64,000 nt of DNA, taken from positions 7,473 through 71,472 of the forward strand of contig JAZDHD010000324.1 of the NCBI GenBank assembly GCA_043806215.1, written 5' to 3'. How positions within the stretch are numbered: position 1 is the stretch's first letter; every line of letters begins with the position of its first letter. The position numbers and the translations under genes are program-made. The notes beneath the pieces are model-generated. The model was not told where the DNA came from and searched no databases. It saw only the letters and a list, made by a program, of their open reading frames with translations. Below are positions 44,805 through 54,000 of this stretch, piece after piece. The stretch comes from JAVHLK01 sp043806215 (GTDB lineage Bacteria > Desulfobacterota > Desulfomonilia > Desulfomonilales > Desulfomonilaceae).

Positions 44805-47033
44805 ATGCTCAATAACCTTACTCAGTTACTCAAGAAGTTTACCGGCAGCCTGAGCTTCAAGCTCAGTTTCTATGCAGGCCTTATAATGTTCCTGGCATTG
44901 TTGACCTTTTCCTATCACAGTATCTTCACCCACGAGCAGAACCTCATCACTCGCATGATCCGGGGCGCTGTAAGGGATTCCGGCGTAATCAAAGCCGCCA
45001 TTTGGAACAGCATGATGACCAAGGATAGGGACCTCATCCGGGAGATCCTTCATGCCATAGTCCGCGAAGAGAACATCGAGGCGATACACATCTACGACGC
45101 GAAAGGACGCCTCCGATATGCGAGCGGCCCGGATTCTGCGGAATCCGCAGTTGATACGAGGGTATTGCGGCTTATCGAAAGTCATCGCGTCCAACACGAA
45201 ATATCTGAAGACGGCACGTCGCTGCGCGTTGCGAATCCCATTCTCAACACCAAAACCTGTTCCACTGCGGCCTGCCATGCACATCCCGAGACCGGAAAAC
45301 CGCTGGGCCTACTGGAAGTGAAGCTCAGTCTGGCGGGAGTCAACAAGGAGATTTCAAGGAGCAGCCGGAACACTACCTTTTTCGCAAGTATACTCTTTCT
45401 TTCCATCACCACCATTATCGGTCTCGGAGTGGTCTTCCTGGTCAATCCGGGAATCAAGAAGCTGCTGGACAACTCTGCACGGTTGGGCCGCGGGGAATAC
45501 GATCCAGACCGGCCGACTACGGGTAGTGACGAAATCGCCGAACTGGAGCGGGCTTTCGACCGGATGAGCCGCGAAATCAACGACCGGACGGCCAGGCTGG
45601 AAGCCGGCCGCAAGATGTACAAAGATCTCTTTGACGAAGTCCCGTGCTACCTCACGGTTGTAAATAGGGACTACAAAATCGCCGGGGCCAACAACGCGTT
45701 CCGGGGAGCGTTCGGCGAGCAGGTCGGAAAGCATTGCTATGCCGGGTATAAAGGCTTGTCCTCAAGATGTGTGAATTGCCCGGTCGAGAGGACATTCAGA
45801 GACGGAATGTCCCACCAGTCGGAGGAAATTTGGGCCGTCAACGGCGACAAGGCCTATGTGATGGTGAAGACGTCTCCAATTCTTGACGAATCGGGGCATG
45901 TTGCGGAGGTCTTGGAGATGTCGGTGGACGTCACAAGACTGAAACGGCTGCAACTGGAAGTGGAAAAAAAGGAGCAAGAGTACCGGTATCTCTTCGAGAA
46001 CGCACCGTGCTACCTTACCGTTGTCGACGGAGACTTCAACATAGTCCGGACAAACCGGCGCTTTGATCGGGACTTTGGGGAGCATACCGGCAAGAAGTGC
46101 TTCCAGGTATACAAGAATCAGGATTCCAAATGCAGCAATTGCCCGGTTGAAAAGACTTTCGTCGACGGCCGGACACACCATTCGGAGGAGACCTGGCGGC
46201 GAAACGGGGAAGATACGCACATTGTCGTCTACACGGCACCGATCAGAGACGCCGAGGGGCACATCACATCCGTGATGGAGATGAGCACGAATATCACGGA
46301 AGTTAAGCGTCTCCAAAACGAACTGGCCGTCCTCGGCGAGACAATAGCGGGAATGTCCCACACGATCAAGAACATCCTCTGCGGACTTCAAGGCGGAGTC
46401 TATGTGGTGGACTCGGGATTGCTCCGCGGCAGGCAGGACAGGGTCGCCGCGGGCTGGGAAATGGTCAAGAACAACGTCGAAAAGATCTCGGATCTGGTCA
46501 AGGGCATCCTCTATGCGTCCAAGGAGCGGGAACCGGAATACAAAGAGGTGGATCCCGGCGGTCTGCTCAAAGAAATATGCGACCTGTTCGAGTCGAGAGC
46601 AGGGTCTGAAGGAATCGGGCTGATAAGGGCCTTTGATCTACGGCTCGGCACGTGCCTGCTCGATCCGGCCGCAATTCACAGCGCGGTGTCCAACCTGGTC
46701 TCCAACGCGCTGGAGGCCTGCCGTAACGTAAACGATTCCCGCCGGCAACAGATCGTAGTGGGCGGCTGCATTGAGGCAGGACGACTCTTTCTTCAGGTGA
46801 GCGACAACGGCTCCGGCATGCCGCCGGAAGTCAAGGAGAAGCTTTTCAACAAATTCTACTCCACCAAGGGGGGCAAAGGGACCGGTCTCGGACTTGTCAT
46901 TACCAGGAAGGTAGTTGAAGAGCACCGGGGCATCATCCAAGTGGAATCGGCCCCCGGACGCGGAACCACGTTCACCATCGAAATTCCCGTGAAGCCGGCG
47001 GACACCTCCGGTGCTCTAAAGGCGGCAGTTTGA
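44805..47033 (+). CDS. Membrane sensor histidine kinase with a CxxxxCH motif and two Cys-rich PAS domains
   Basis: About 742 residues. Two membrane helices (about 18-38 and 190-212) flank an extracytoplasmic sensor with a motif CSTAACHAH (Cys about 152 and 157, His 158). C-x4-C-H is a rare haem-c attachment form known in cytochrome c3 proteins. HAMP follows, then two PAS domains of a special type: each starts PCYLTVV and ends with two or three conserved Cys (SSRCVNCPVERTF and DSKCSNCPVEKTF). HisKA (GMSHTIKNI) and HATPase (SDNGSGMPPEV, TKGGKGTGLGL) complete it. Start is ATG 44805; TTG 44796 is possible. A haem or thiol redox sensor is inferred, fitting its place after the redox complex. Confidence 0.88.
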   Translation: MLNNLTQLLKKFTGSLSFKLSFYAGLIMFLALLTFSYHSIFTHEQNLITRMIRGAVRDSGVIKAAIWNSMMTKDRDLIREILHAIVREENIEAIHIYDAKGRLRYASGPDSAESAVDTRVLRLIESHRVQHEISEDGTSLRVANPILNTKTCSTAACHAHPETGKPLGLLEVKLSLAGVNKEISRSSRNTTFFASILFLSITTIIGLGVVFLVNPGIKKLLDNSARLGRGEYDPDRPTTGSDEIAELERAFDRMSREINDRTARLEAGRKMYKDLFDEVPCYLTVVNRDYKIAGANNAFRGAFGEQVGKHCYAGYKGLSSRCVNCPVERTFRDGMSHQSEEIWAVNGDKAYVMVKTSPILDESGHVAEVLEMSVDVTRLKRLQLEVEKKEQEYRYLFENAPCYLTVVDGDFNIVRTNRRFDRDFGEHTGKKCFQVYKNQDSKCSNCPVEKTFVDGRTHHSEETWRRNGEDTHIVVYTAPIRDAEGHITSVMEMSTNITEVKRLQNELAVLGETIAGMSHTIKNILCGLQGGVYVVDSGLLRGRQDRVAAGWEMVKNNVEKISDLVKGILYASKEREPEYKEVDPGGLLKEICDLFESRAGSEGIGLIRAFDLRLGTCLLDPAAIHSAVSNLVSNALEACRNVNDSRRQQIVVGGCIEAGRLFLQVSDNGSGMPPEVKEKLFNKFYSTKGGKGTGLGLVITRKVVEEHRGIIQVESAPGRGTTFTIEIPVKPADTSGALKAAV

Positions 47034-47075
47034 AGCGTGATGTAAAAAGGACCACGATATCCATAGGAGGACATT

Positions 47076-47609
47076 ATGCAGGGAATCGGACTTTGCGCCA
47101 TATTTTCCAGGCAGGGCGACTGGGCCTTTGATTATGCCCTCGCCTTGGCAAGGAAACACAAGACCAGGCTCAACATATTTCAGTTCCTCGAGTCTCCGTA
47201 TGCAATCCGGCGGGACATGGTCTTTGTCGACGCGGAGAAGACCAAGACGGCACCGGTCAGTCCGGAGATAATCGCGGAAAAGGACAAGGAACTGCGCATG
47301 GCGTATGATGAGCGCCTGGGGGATGCCGTTGATGTGGGATTCCGCCTTTGCGAAGGCAGCAGTGAGTGGGAACTGAAGAAATGCTTCAGGAAAGGGGACT
47401 ACGAGGTTCTCGTGGTCGGCTACAACGGCAAGGGAGCAGACTTTGGCGGAACCACCACCATAGAGGAGTTTGCCGACAGGTTCTACGGTCCGCTCGTACT
47501 CGTGGGACCCGACAGTGCCGATGAGTTCCATGTCAATGAAAAGGCCAAGAGTATTCTGGACCAGCTGGAAATCCCGGACGGGAAATGGAAGCTGCTGAAC
47601 GGCAAGTAG
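47076..47609 (+). CDS. UspA-like protein of the redox operon
   Basis: A 177-residue alpha/beta protein starting GIGLCAIFSRQGDWAFDYAL and containing VVGYNGKGADFGGTTT and PLVLVGPDS, resembling a universal stress protein fold (ATP-binding G-2x-G-9x-G pattern degenerate). ATAGGAGGACATT precedes the ATG. It lies 42 bp after the kinase and closes the operon. UspA-type proteins often follow redox or signalling genes in sulfate reducers. Exact role unknown; nucleotide binding is uncertain. Confidence 0.75.
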   Translation: MQGIGLCAIFSRQGDWAFDYALALARKHKTRLNIFQFLESPYAIRRDMVFVDAEKTKTAPVSPEIIAEKDKELRMAYDERLGDAVDVGFRLCEGSSEWELKKCFRKGDYEVLVVGYNGKGADFGGTTTIEEFADRFYGPLVLVGPDSADEFHVNEKAKSILDQLEIPDGKWKLLNGK

Positions 47610-47761
47610 ATTGTGCTGGTCCCGTCGGCACGAAGAGCGGGCTGCGCCCGCCGGAAAGACGGAACCGGATGCGTCGACGTATTTCCGAACTCGGTCGCCT
47701 GGTGCTTTGTGGGGAGAATACGGTAACGAATCAGGAGCCTCTCCTCACATTAAATCCCATT

Positions 47762-47915
47762 AGGGTCTGTCACAAAATCGGCCTATCATTCCTCGGGCCT
47801 ATCTTCAATGGCATAGCCATAGGGGCCGTCGGCAATCGGGGACATGATCCGATTTTGCGAATGGCGTCATGCGACCTCGCAAAACTCGGAATCGTGTCCC
47901 CGGATTGCCAAGTGC
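47762..47915. repeat. Repeat family B copy 2
   Basis: Same core hairpin as at 30.2 kb: arms 47833-47860 and 47877-47907 around GTCATGCGACC. The left end GGGTCTGTCACAAAATCGGC is kept, the right end is lost against family A copy 6. A further fragment of the left end lies near 48478-48500. Confidence 0.7.
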
Positions 47916-47927
47916 TTCATTTCATAA

Positions 47928-48112
47928 GTTCGGTCACACATTGTCGTCTCGTTGCCATGTTGGGTGCCTGCGACAAGAATATCCGGGCACGGAGGCCCAG
48001 GCTACGAAGAACAGAGACCAAGCCGGTCGTACACCGTGGGACGGGCGTCCCTGCCCGTCATCTTCCGGGGCTCAGGTTGTGCGACCGTATTTGCGCCATA
48101 GAACACTAAGTC
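47928..48112 (+). repeat. Family A copy 6
   Basis: Inverted ends TTCGGTCACACATTGTCG and TTGTGCGACCGTATTTGCG, interior CGGGCACGGAGGCCC and CGTGGGACGGGCGTCCC stems, and the tail GCGCCATAGAACACTAAG. It lies directly next to family B copy 2. Confidence 0.7.
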
Positions 48113-48147
48113 GCCGGCAACAAAGGGTCTGAAAGGAAAGAATCGCG

Positions 48148-48432
48148 GTGGAATTCTCTACTACGGAAGAGTTTCGGATTAAGGCGCACGAATGCTTCAA
48201 CAGAATCTTTGAACTGCTTGTCAAGGTCGACGGCGTGGCCAAAGAAGGCGCCGAGAGAGAAGAAGCAAACGGAAAGTATGGCGAAATGAGCGAGTTACGT
48301 GACTGGGTGGAAGAAATCATTCTTCAGTGCCACCTTGCCTGGCAGTACCATCGTCTTTCCAGGGGCCCCGAGTCGCACGACACGTGGGATGCGGTGGAAA
48401 ACACGCCGAAGCAGGAGAATCCCGGAAAGTGA
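48148..48432 (+). CDS. Small hypothetical protein
   Basis: A 94-residue acidic helical protein starting at GTG 48148 with AAGGAAAG upstream (FSTTEEFRIKAHECFNRIFEL). It has two Cys, a Trp-rich middle (DWVEEIILQCHLAWQYH) and no known motif. Family unknown. It begins 35 bp after a family A repeat; the next gene is 225 bp away, where no feature was seen apart from a B-type fragment. Confidence 0.5.
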   Translation: MEFSTTEEFRIKAHECFNRIFELLVKVDGVAKEGAEREEANGKYGEMSELRDWVEEIILQCHLAWQYHRLSRGPESHDTWDAVENTPKQENPGK

Positions 48433-48657
48433 GAAGAACCTCCTCGAATCGAGATGTGAATGACCATCCCGAGATAAGGGGTTGTCACAAAATCAACCCG
48501 GCATCCTGTGCTCCCCCGATAAGGAGGCAAACTATTTTCTTGACACCGAAACCAGCGCCATGTTATAGAAGTCCCACAAAATAGTGTAATTTATGGGTTC
48601 GGACCGGGTAAGGTCCTGCGGGCGTAATCACGGGGTCAACGAGGAGTCACAAGTGTC

Positions 48658-49566
48658 ATGGAATGCTCGCTTGGCGGTGGGGTTGGGTCCTGTTTTCGGG
48701 TCAACACGTTAAGAGTGCTCGTCCTCTCCGCTGTTGCCCTCTGCCTTACTTGTTTTCTGCTTGTCCCTTCAGATTCAAGAGCGCAGTTGCTGCCGGGCAA
48801 AGGATCCTGGGCAGGCGATCTTATTGCCGCAGGTTTGACTGGTCAGGTAAATGGGGAGTCGGCGGGATCTTACCAGCAGAGGGAGTCCATAGTAGGGAAC
48901 TGCCGGAAATCCCTCGGGCCGCTGGGTACTTTTTCTGCGGGTTATGACTACCTGTCTTTCGTCTCCTCAGAATTCATTCGCATCAACGAATTCAGCCTCG
49001 CTTATAGCTATCCCCTGGTGGATAACGAGCACTCCTCGGTAGAGGCATCGGCGAGCGCTTGCTTGAATAGCATGGGTAAAGTCCCCGAGGCCCTCGGCTG
49101 GGCTACGGCTGCCTTAAGTTTTGAAGCATCCGCGGCGACGCAGCTCCGCGGCGGGTTGTATGCCGCCATGAGCGGAGGCTACGACACCGTCCGGCGAGAG
49201 GGCACATGGATCGGAGGCTGCCACGGCACATTCGACTTCTATCAAGTGTTCTCTGATTTCGCCATGGCGAATGTGGGGATCGCCTATTACCAGGAATCCT
49301 CCGGAGAATTGCTTGGGCTGTCGGCTGAGGCGCCCGCCATAACCGAGATTGTGCTTGGGCTCCAGCAGAGTCTCTTCAACAATGACGGCCCCAGCCTCAG
49401 CCTCAAGTGGTCGAACTATCTGTTGAACACAGACGGTAAGGTGTGGGGCTCCCTGGTGTCGGCGTCTGTTACATCCAACTTCCTGTCGATAGGCGGACAG
49501 TACGGCTTTGACCCATTCAATGGGAGATATTACGGCGCATCGGTTTCGATCGGACTCGAATTGTGA
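48658..49566 (+). CDS. Exported protein, probably outer-membrane beta-barrel
   Basis: A 302-residue product with a signal peptide after a short leader (VLVLSAVALCLTCFLLVPS, cut near SRA). The mature part has alternating polar/hydrophobic strands with Gly and aromatic residues (FSLAYSYPLVDNEHSSVEA, GGLYAAMSGGYD, FAMANVGIAYYQESSGELL, VTSNFLSIGGQYGFDPF) and ends in GASVSIGLEL, like a barrel closing in Leu. This suggests an outer-membrane barrel of about 10-12 strands; no family recognised. ATG 48658 has GAGGAG about 11 bases before. First gene of a group of exported proteins up to 55.5 kb. Confidence 0.7.
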   Translation: MECSLGGGVGSCFRVNTLRVLVLSAVALCLTCFLLVPSDSRAQLLPGKGSWAGDLIAAGLTGQVNGESAGSYQQRESIVGNCRKSLGPLGTFSAGYDYLSFVSSEFIRINEFSLAYSYPLVDNEHSSVEASASACLNSMGKVPEALGWATAALSFEASAATQLRGGLYAAMSGGYDTVRREGTWIGGCHGTFDFYQVFSDFAMANVGIAYYQESSGELLGLSAEAPAITEIVLGLQQSLFNNDGPSLSLKWSNYLLNTDGKVWGSLVSASVTSNFLSIGGQYGFDPFNGRYYGASVSIGLEL

Positions 49567-49618
49567 GCAAGAGGTACTACTGCGATCCGCTAAGCCGGAC
49601 CATGAGGAGCGATGAGGG

Positions 49619-50227
49619 ATGGACACCATATTCATGCCGTTTCAATCTAGGGACTACTCGGGTCCGTATTGCGCGGTCAATCCTGTCCAGGGCGTTCATT
49701 GCCCGGGAAATGATTGCGGACCCGTCGCCTTCTCAGTCGGCCGGTCGAGCTTGCTATTAAGCCCGTCGAGGTCCTTAGGAACAGGCACCCACGGAGTCCG
49801 CCTCCCAGACGAATGTGTTGCATCTGATCAGGTGTGGACATGGCTAACCAGAATTGTAGGTGCAGTCCTAATAATTCTGAGCCTTGGTCTGGGGACTGCG
49901 GCGCAAGCGCAGATGGATCCGAATGCCGCGCGCGCCATCCTTGATGCACCAGGTAACGCAATTGATTCAGCGGGGCGAGGACTACGGGATTGGTGGAACG
50001 GTCTGTGGAATCCGCCGCCACCTCCGCCTACGATAACCCCGAGGGATACCGTCCCCAAAAAGATTATCAAGAGCAAACCGAAAAAGCAAAAACACAATTT
50101 GGTTAATAAGGGTAAGAGGAAGACAGCGAAGAGACACTGTAAGGGCTTGTCTGAGACGTGCAGTTCCAACGCTGAGTGTTGCAGCGGTAATTGCCAACAG
50201 ATAGGTAAAGTCAAGATATGCAACTGA
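49619..50227 (+). CDS. Exported protein with disulfide-rich C-terminal domain
   Basis: The 202-residue frame has a GAGGAG before the ATG at 49619. Its N-terminal 70 residues are not signal-like. A clear signal-type helix lies at 77-95 (IVGAVLIILSLGLGTAA), and GTG at 49832 would give a 131-residue secreted form. After it come PPPPPP, a very basic linker (KKIIKSKPKKQKH... RKTAKRH) and a C-terminal CKGLSETCSSNAECCSGNC stretch plus a final Cys. Spacing C-x6-C-x5-CC-x3-C-x8-C is that of knottin or Dickkopf-like cystine-rich folds. A toxin-like or binding role is possible; not shown. Confidence 0.6.
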   Translation: MDTIFMPFQSRDYSGPYCAVNPVQGVHCPGNDCGPVAFSVGRSSLLLSPSRSLGTGTHGVRLPDECVASDQVWTWLTRIVGAVLIILSLGLGTAAQAQMDPNAARAILDAPGNAIDSAGRGLRDWWNGLWNPPPPPPTITPRDTVPKKIIKSKPKKQKHNLVNKGKRKTAKRHCKGLSETCSSNAECCSGNCQQIGKVKICN

Positions 50228-50563
50228 TCGACCGACCATGACCTCCAGGCGGATTAAACCCTTTCGGCTGGGGGCGAAGGTCCTATGCGGTGAACCGGTC
50301 CCGGCCGTGTTTGGATTCCTTGCATTATGAAACAGCTGAGTGTGTGACCCGGGTATGGACGGCTATTTCGCCGGGGGGGAAGTGCCCAATGGATCGAGTC
50401 CCGGCCCCTTGGATTGATGAAGAAGGTCCGAGACGATGGCGGCGTACTCGTCCACGAGGATGAAGTGAGCCTTCAGCAGTCGGGAACCATTCATCGAACG
50501 TAGGCCCCCAAAGGAGTAGGCTGCGAGCGCAAGAGCTTCCCGATTCGCAACAACGTCAAGGCC
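50228..50563. other. Gap before the IS630 remnant
   Basis: No gene supported. The short frame 50363-50602 on the minus strand lacks motifs. The segment probably contains the lost 5' part of the IS630 element but is not recognisable. Confidence 0.4.
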
Positions 50564-50987
50564 TTGGGGGCAATTCCTTTCAACCAGAGCCCCAAATGGC
50601 ACTTCCGCTTCGCCGAGAAGTTCAACAGCCGGTCGGTTCTACAGATCCGCGACCAACTGGTCAGGTACTACAAGGGCCGGAAGATCCATCTCATTACGGG
50701 CAACGCCAATTACCACAAGTGCCCCGCAGTGCGAAATCGGCTCAAAGACAAAACCGCGATTGTCGAGATTCACTACCTCCCACCCTATTCTCCGGAACTC
50801 AACGCAACCGAGCACGTCGGGAGAAAGGGTCAAGCGTATGAGTACCCACAACAGATTCTTCGCTTCACTGGACCAACTGCACGAAAAGGTCTTCCGTCGA
50901 TTCAATCGTTTTCAGGATACCCCCGATTCCGTCAAAGGAACGAAAATCCGCTTTCTCCTGAATTCATTGATCACCGGCTCTGACTAG
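50564..50987 (+). pseudogene. IS630-family transposase remnant
   Basis: The 3' part of an IS630/Tc1-like DDE transposase. HLITGNANYHKCPAVRNRL and IHYLPPYSPELNATEH match the second catalytic region, but the Asp of the DNA-x-H motif is Gly, and the N-terminus with the first Asp is missing. Near 50820 the frame shifts: RVKRMSTHNRFFASLDQLHE continues in another frame. It is therefore inactive on three counts. The left inverted repeat was not found. It lies between the disulfide-rich protein gene and the TPR-CHAT gene and may have carried or bordered this group. Confidence 0.85.
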
Positions 50988-51021
50988 GACGGGGTCCCGA
51001 CCGTGGAAGGGGACAACTATT

Positions 51022-54000
51022 ATGAAACGCTCAGTCGCACTGGTCGCTCTCATAATTCTGCTCGGTATGCCTATGCCGTGTCCTTCCCAGGGACAGTCTA
51101 AGGCGGAGGGGATGCGCCTATTCTCTCAGGCACAGCTCTTGCACTCAAAAGCAAGGAACAACGCCGACCTGGAACTCGCCGTGCAGAAGTATCAACAGGC
51201 CCTCACGACTTTTGAGCGAGTCGGATTCGAGAAAGGAATCGGCTTAACTGCTGGAAGTCTAAGCAACATTTATGGGCATTGGGGTAATAGTGAAAAGGCC
51301 TTGGAATACCTTCAGAAAGCCTTCGCGAATTTTCAGAAGATCGGTGACGTTGGGAACGTCGCCCAAGCCTCGGGCAACATGCTGTTCTATGAGGCACAGG
51401 CTTTGGAGCGTAAAGCAAAAACCAATGTAGAGCTGGAGCAAGCGGTGCAAAAGTATCGCCAGGCTCTCACGATGTATGAGCGGATCAGATTCGAGGAGGG
51501 AATCTGCCGCACTGCCGGGAATCTTGGCAACATTCTTGGGCATTGGGGTCAGTGGGATAAGGCTCTTGAACATTACCACAGGGTTCTCGAAATATCCCAA
51601 AAGACGGGTGACCTTAGAAACGTGGGGAAGAGCTTGGGCAACATAGGTGCGGTGTACTATCATTGGGGAAAAAACGCCAAGGCCTTGGAATTCTATCAGA
51701 AAGACTTGGCCATATGCAGGAAGATCGGCGATGCAAACGGAGAACGAGCCATACTAATGAACCTGGGGAACGTGTGTCGAGCCTGGGGACGATATTCTCA
51801 GGCAGTGAGCTTCTATGAGAAAGCTTTGGGAATAGCCGGAAGAATACGAGACACCCGAGGAGAGGGGGATGTCCTGAACAATTTGGGAAATGTCTATTCG
51901 GACTGGGGCCGGTATGACAAGGCGACGGAACTCTACGCAAGAGCGCTGGAAATCCGGAGAAGGACAGGGGACGTTCGTGGTGAAGGGGGATCACTCCACA
52001 ATCTTGCGAAGATCTATATGTTCCACGGTCAATACGCAAAGTCGGCGGAATTCTTAGAGAAAGCCCTAGCTCTATTTGTGAATATCAATGACCCGAATGA
52101 CCAGGTTGCCGGTCTAATAGGTCTGGGAACCCTGTTCATGAATTGGGCTCAGTATGCGAAGGCACTGGAGTTTTTCGATAAGGCACTTATGATATCAAGG
52201 AAGATTGGTGATGTTAAGGGCGAGGCGCATAGCCTGGTTAGCTTTGCCGAGGTCTACAGGACTTCCGGACAGAACGGGCGGGCGCTGGAATTCTACGACA
52301 AGGCTTTGCAGATTCAGCGCAAGATAGGTAACTTAAGAGAACAGGGCGTGATACTTACTTATATAGGAGCAACCTATCGGGGTAAAGGAGAACAAGACAA
52401 GGCGCTGTCCTCCTATCGGCAGGCCATGGCACTCTATGTGAAGCTAGGGATCCCTGTGGCCCGGCTGGAGGTCTTTATTGGTGATCTGTATCTCGATATG
52501 GGCGACATTGACAAAGCGGAACCATTTATGAAAAGAGCCGCCGGCGATTCATCTCTCGAACCGGATATTCGCCATTATTCTTTGGCTCGGCTGAGTCTCG
52601 CCAAGGCCGATTATTCTGAGGCCGGGACTTGGTACAAGAAGATGCTGCAATCTTGCGAACAAAGCCGAGATTCTGAGAATCTTTTTATCGCTTATACAGG
52701 ATTAGGAATGTGCCTTGAAGGTATGGGAGAAAACCTCCAAGCGATAGAACATTACCAACAGGCTGTTGCATTGGCTGAAGATATCAGGTCGAGCCTCACT
52801 CCTTCCGAGCGGGAAGCTTTCTTGGAGGGCAGAGCAGGCGGTTTTCACAGGACTGCGCCTTACGAGGGGCTTGCTCGAGTGCTCGCAAAAATGAACCGCC
52901 CCGTGGAGGCTCTCAGAGAGACCGAATACACCAGAGCAAGAACCTTCGCAGAGGCAATATCGAGGAGGAGCGACTCAAGCGGGATTGATGTTCCCAAGAA
53001 TCTTTCGGAGCGTGACTCTGAGCTAAACAATGAGTTATCAGCCCTTATGAGAAGTCTCCATAAGGCTTATCAGAAGCAAAACAAAGAACAGACGGCAGTC
53101 CTTGAACCTCAAGAGAAAGAAGCCAGGAAGAAACTATCTCTTCACGTTGACATGCTCCGAAAGGAGTATCCTCTTTTTGCAGCTACCAAGTATCCTCAAC
53201 CCATGGCTCTATCTCAGACCGACCTGAAAGATGACGAGTGGGCGCTGGCGTACCACGTGACCGATACGGGCATCATCATCTACCTGTCAAAAGGCAAGAC
53301 ACTGCTGAAGGGGCTATTCAAACCCATTCCGAGAAAAGAAGTTGACGAACTGGTCCGTAAATTCCGTCAGCCCATGGAGATCGGGCCCGATGATTCCGTG
53401 GTCAAGAAACTCGCTGCGTTTGACTTCGTCTCAGGCAAGCAACTCTCGGATCTCCTGCTCTCGGAAATCCTGTCCGACCTGCCCAAAGACACCCCCGTAA
53501 TCATCTTGCCCGATGGTTCCTTGGGAGTCGTGCCGTTTGAGATGCTGGTGCTCAACGACGGCGGAAAGGTCATGACGGACAAGAATGTGCCTTACACGAC
53601 AGGTGCCGAATTCTTCGGAGACCGCAACCCGATTTCTTATTATCAGTCGATCACGGCACTCACATTGGTTCGCACTCTCGGCAAGCAACAAGAGACAACC
53701 GACAGATTACTAGCCATGGTCGATCCTGTTTTCTCTTCGGACGATCCCCGCCTCATGAAACTTGCCAAGGACAAGAAGGAGACCCTGCTGAGAGCGATTC
53801 CCAAAGACCTGCTCATGTCCATACAGACTGAAAACGGTCTCACTTTTCCGCGTCTACCGCTCACGGGTCAGCTGGGAGAGTCTTTGAAGAAAGCCGATGC
53901 CGCCCATACCGACCTGTATGAAGGCACCGCTGCCAAGAAATCAGTCCTGTTTGAAAAGGACCTCACTGCCTACCGCTCACTCGTGTTCGGCACTCACGGA

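Noticed and set aside
48327..48584. Frame downstream of the small hypothetical gene
   Set aside because: Overlaps the better-supported frame 48148-48432 and has no start signal.
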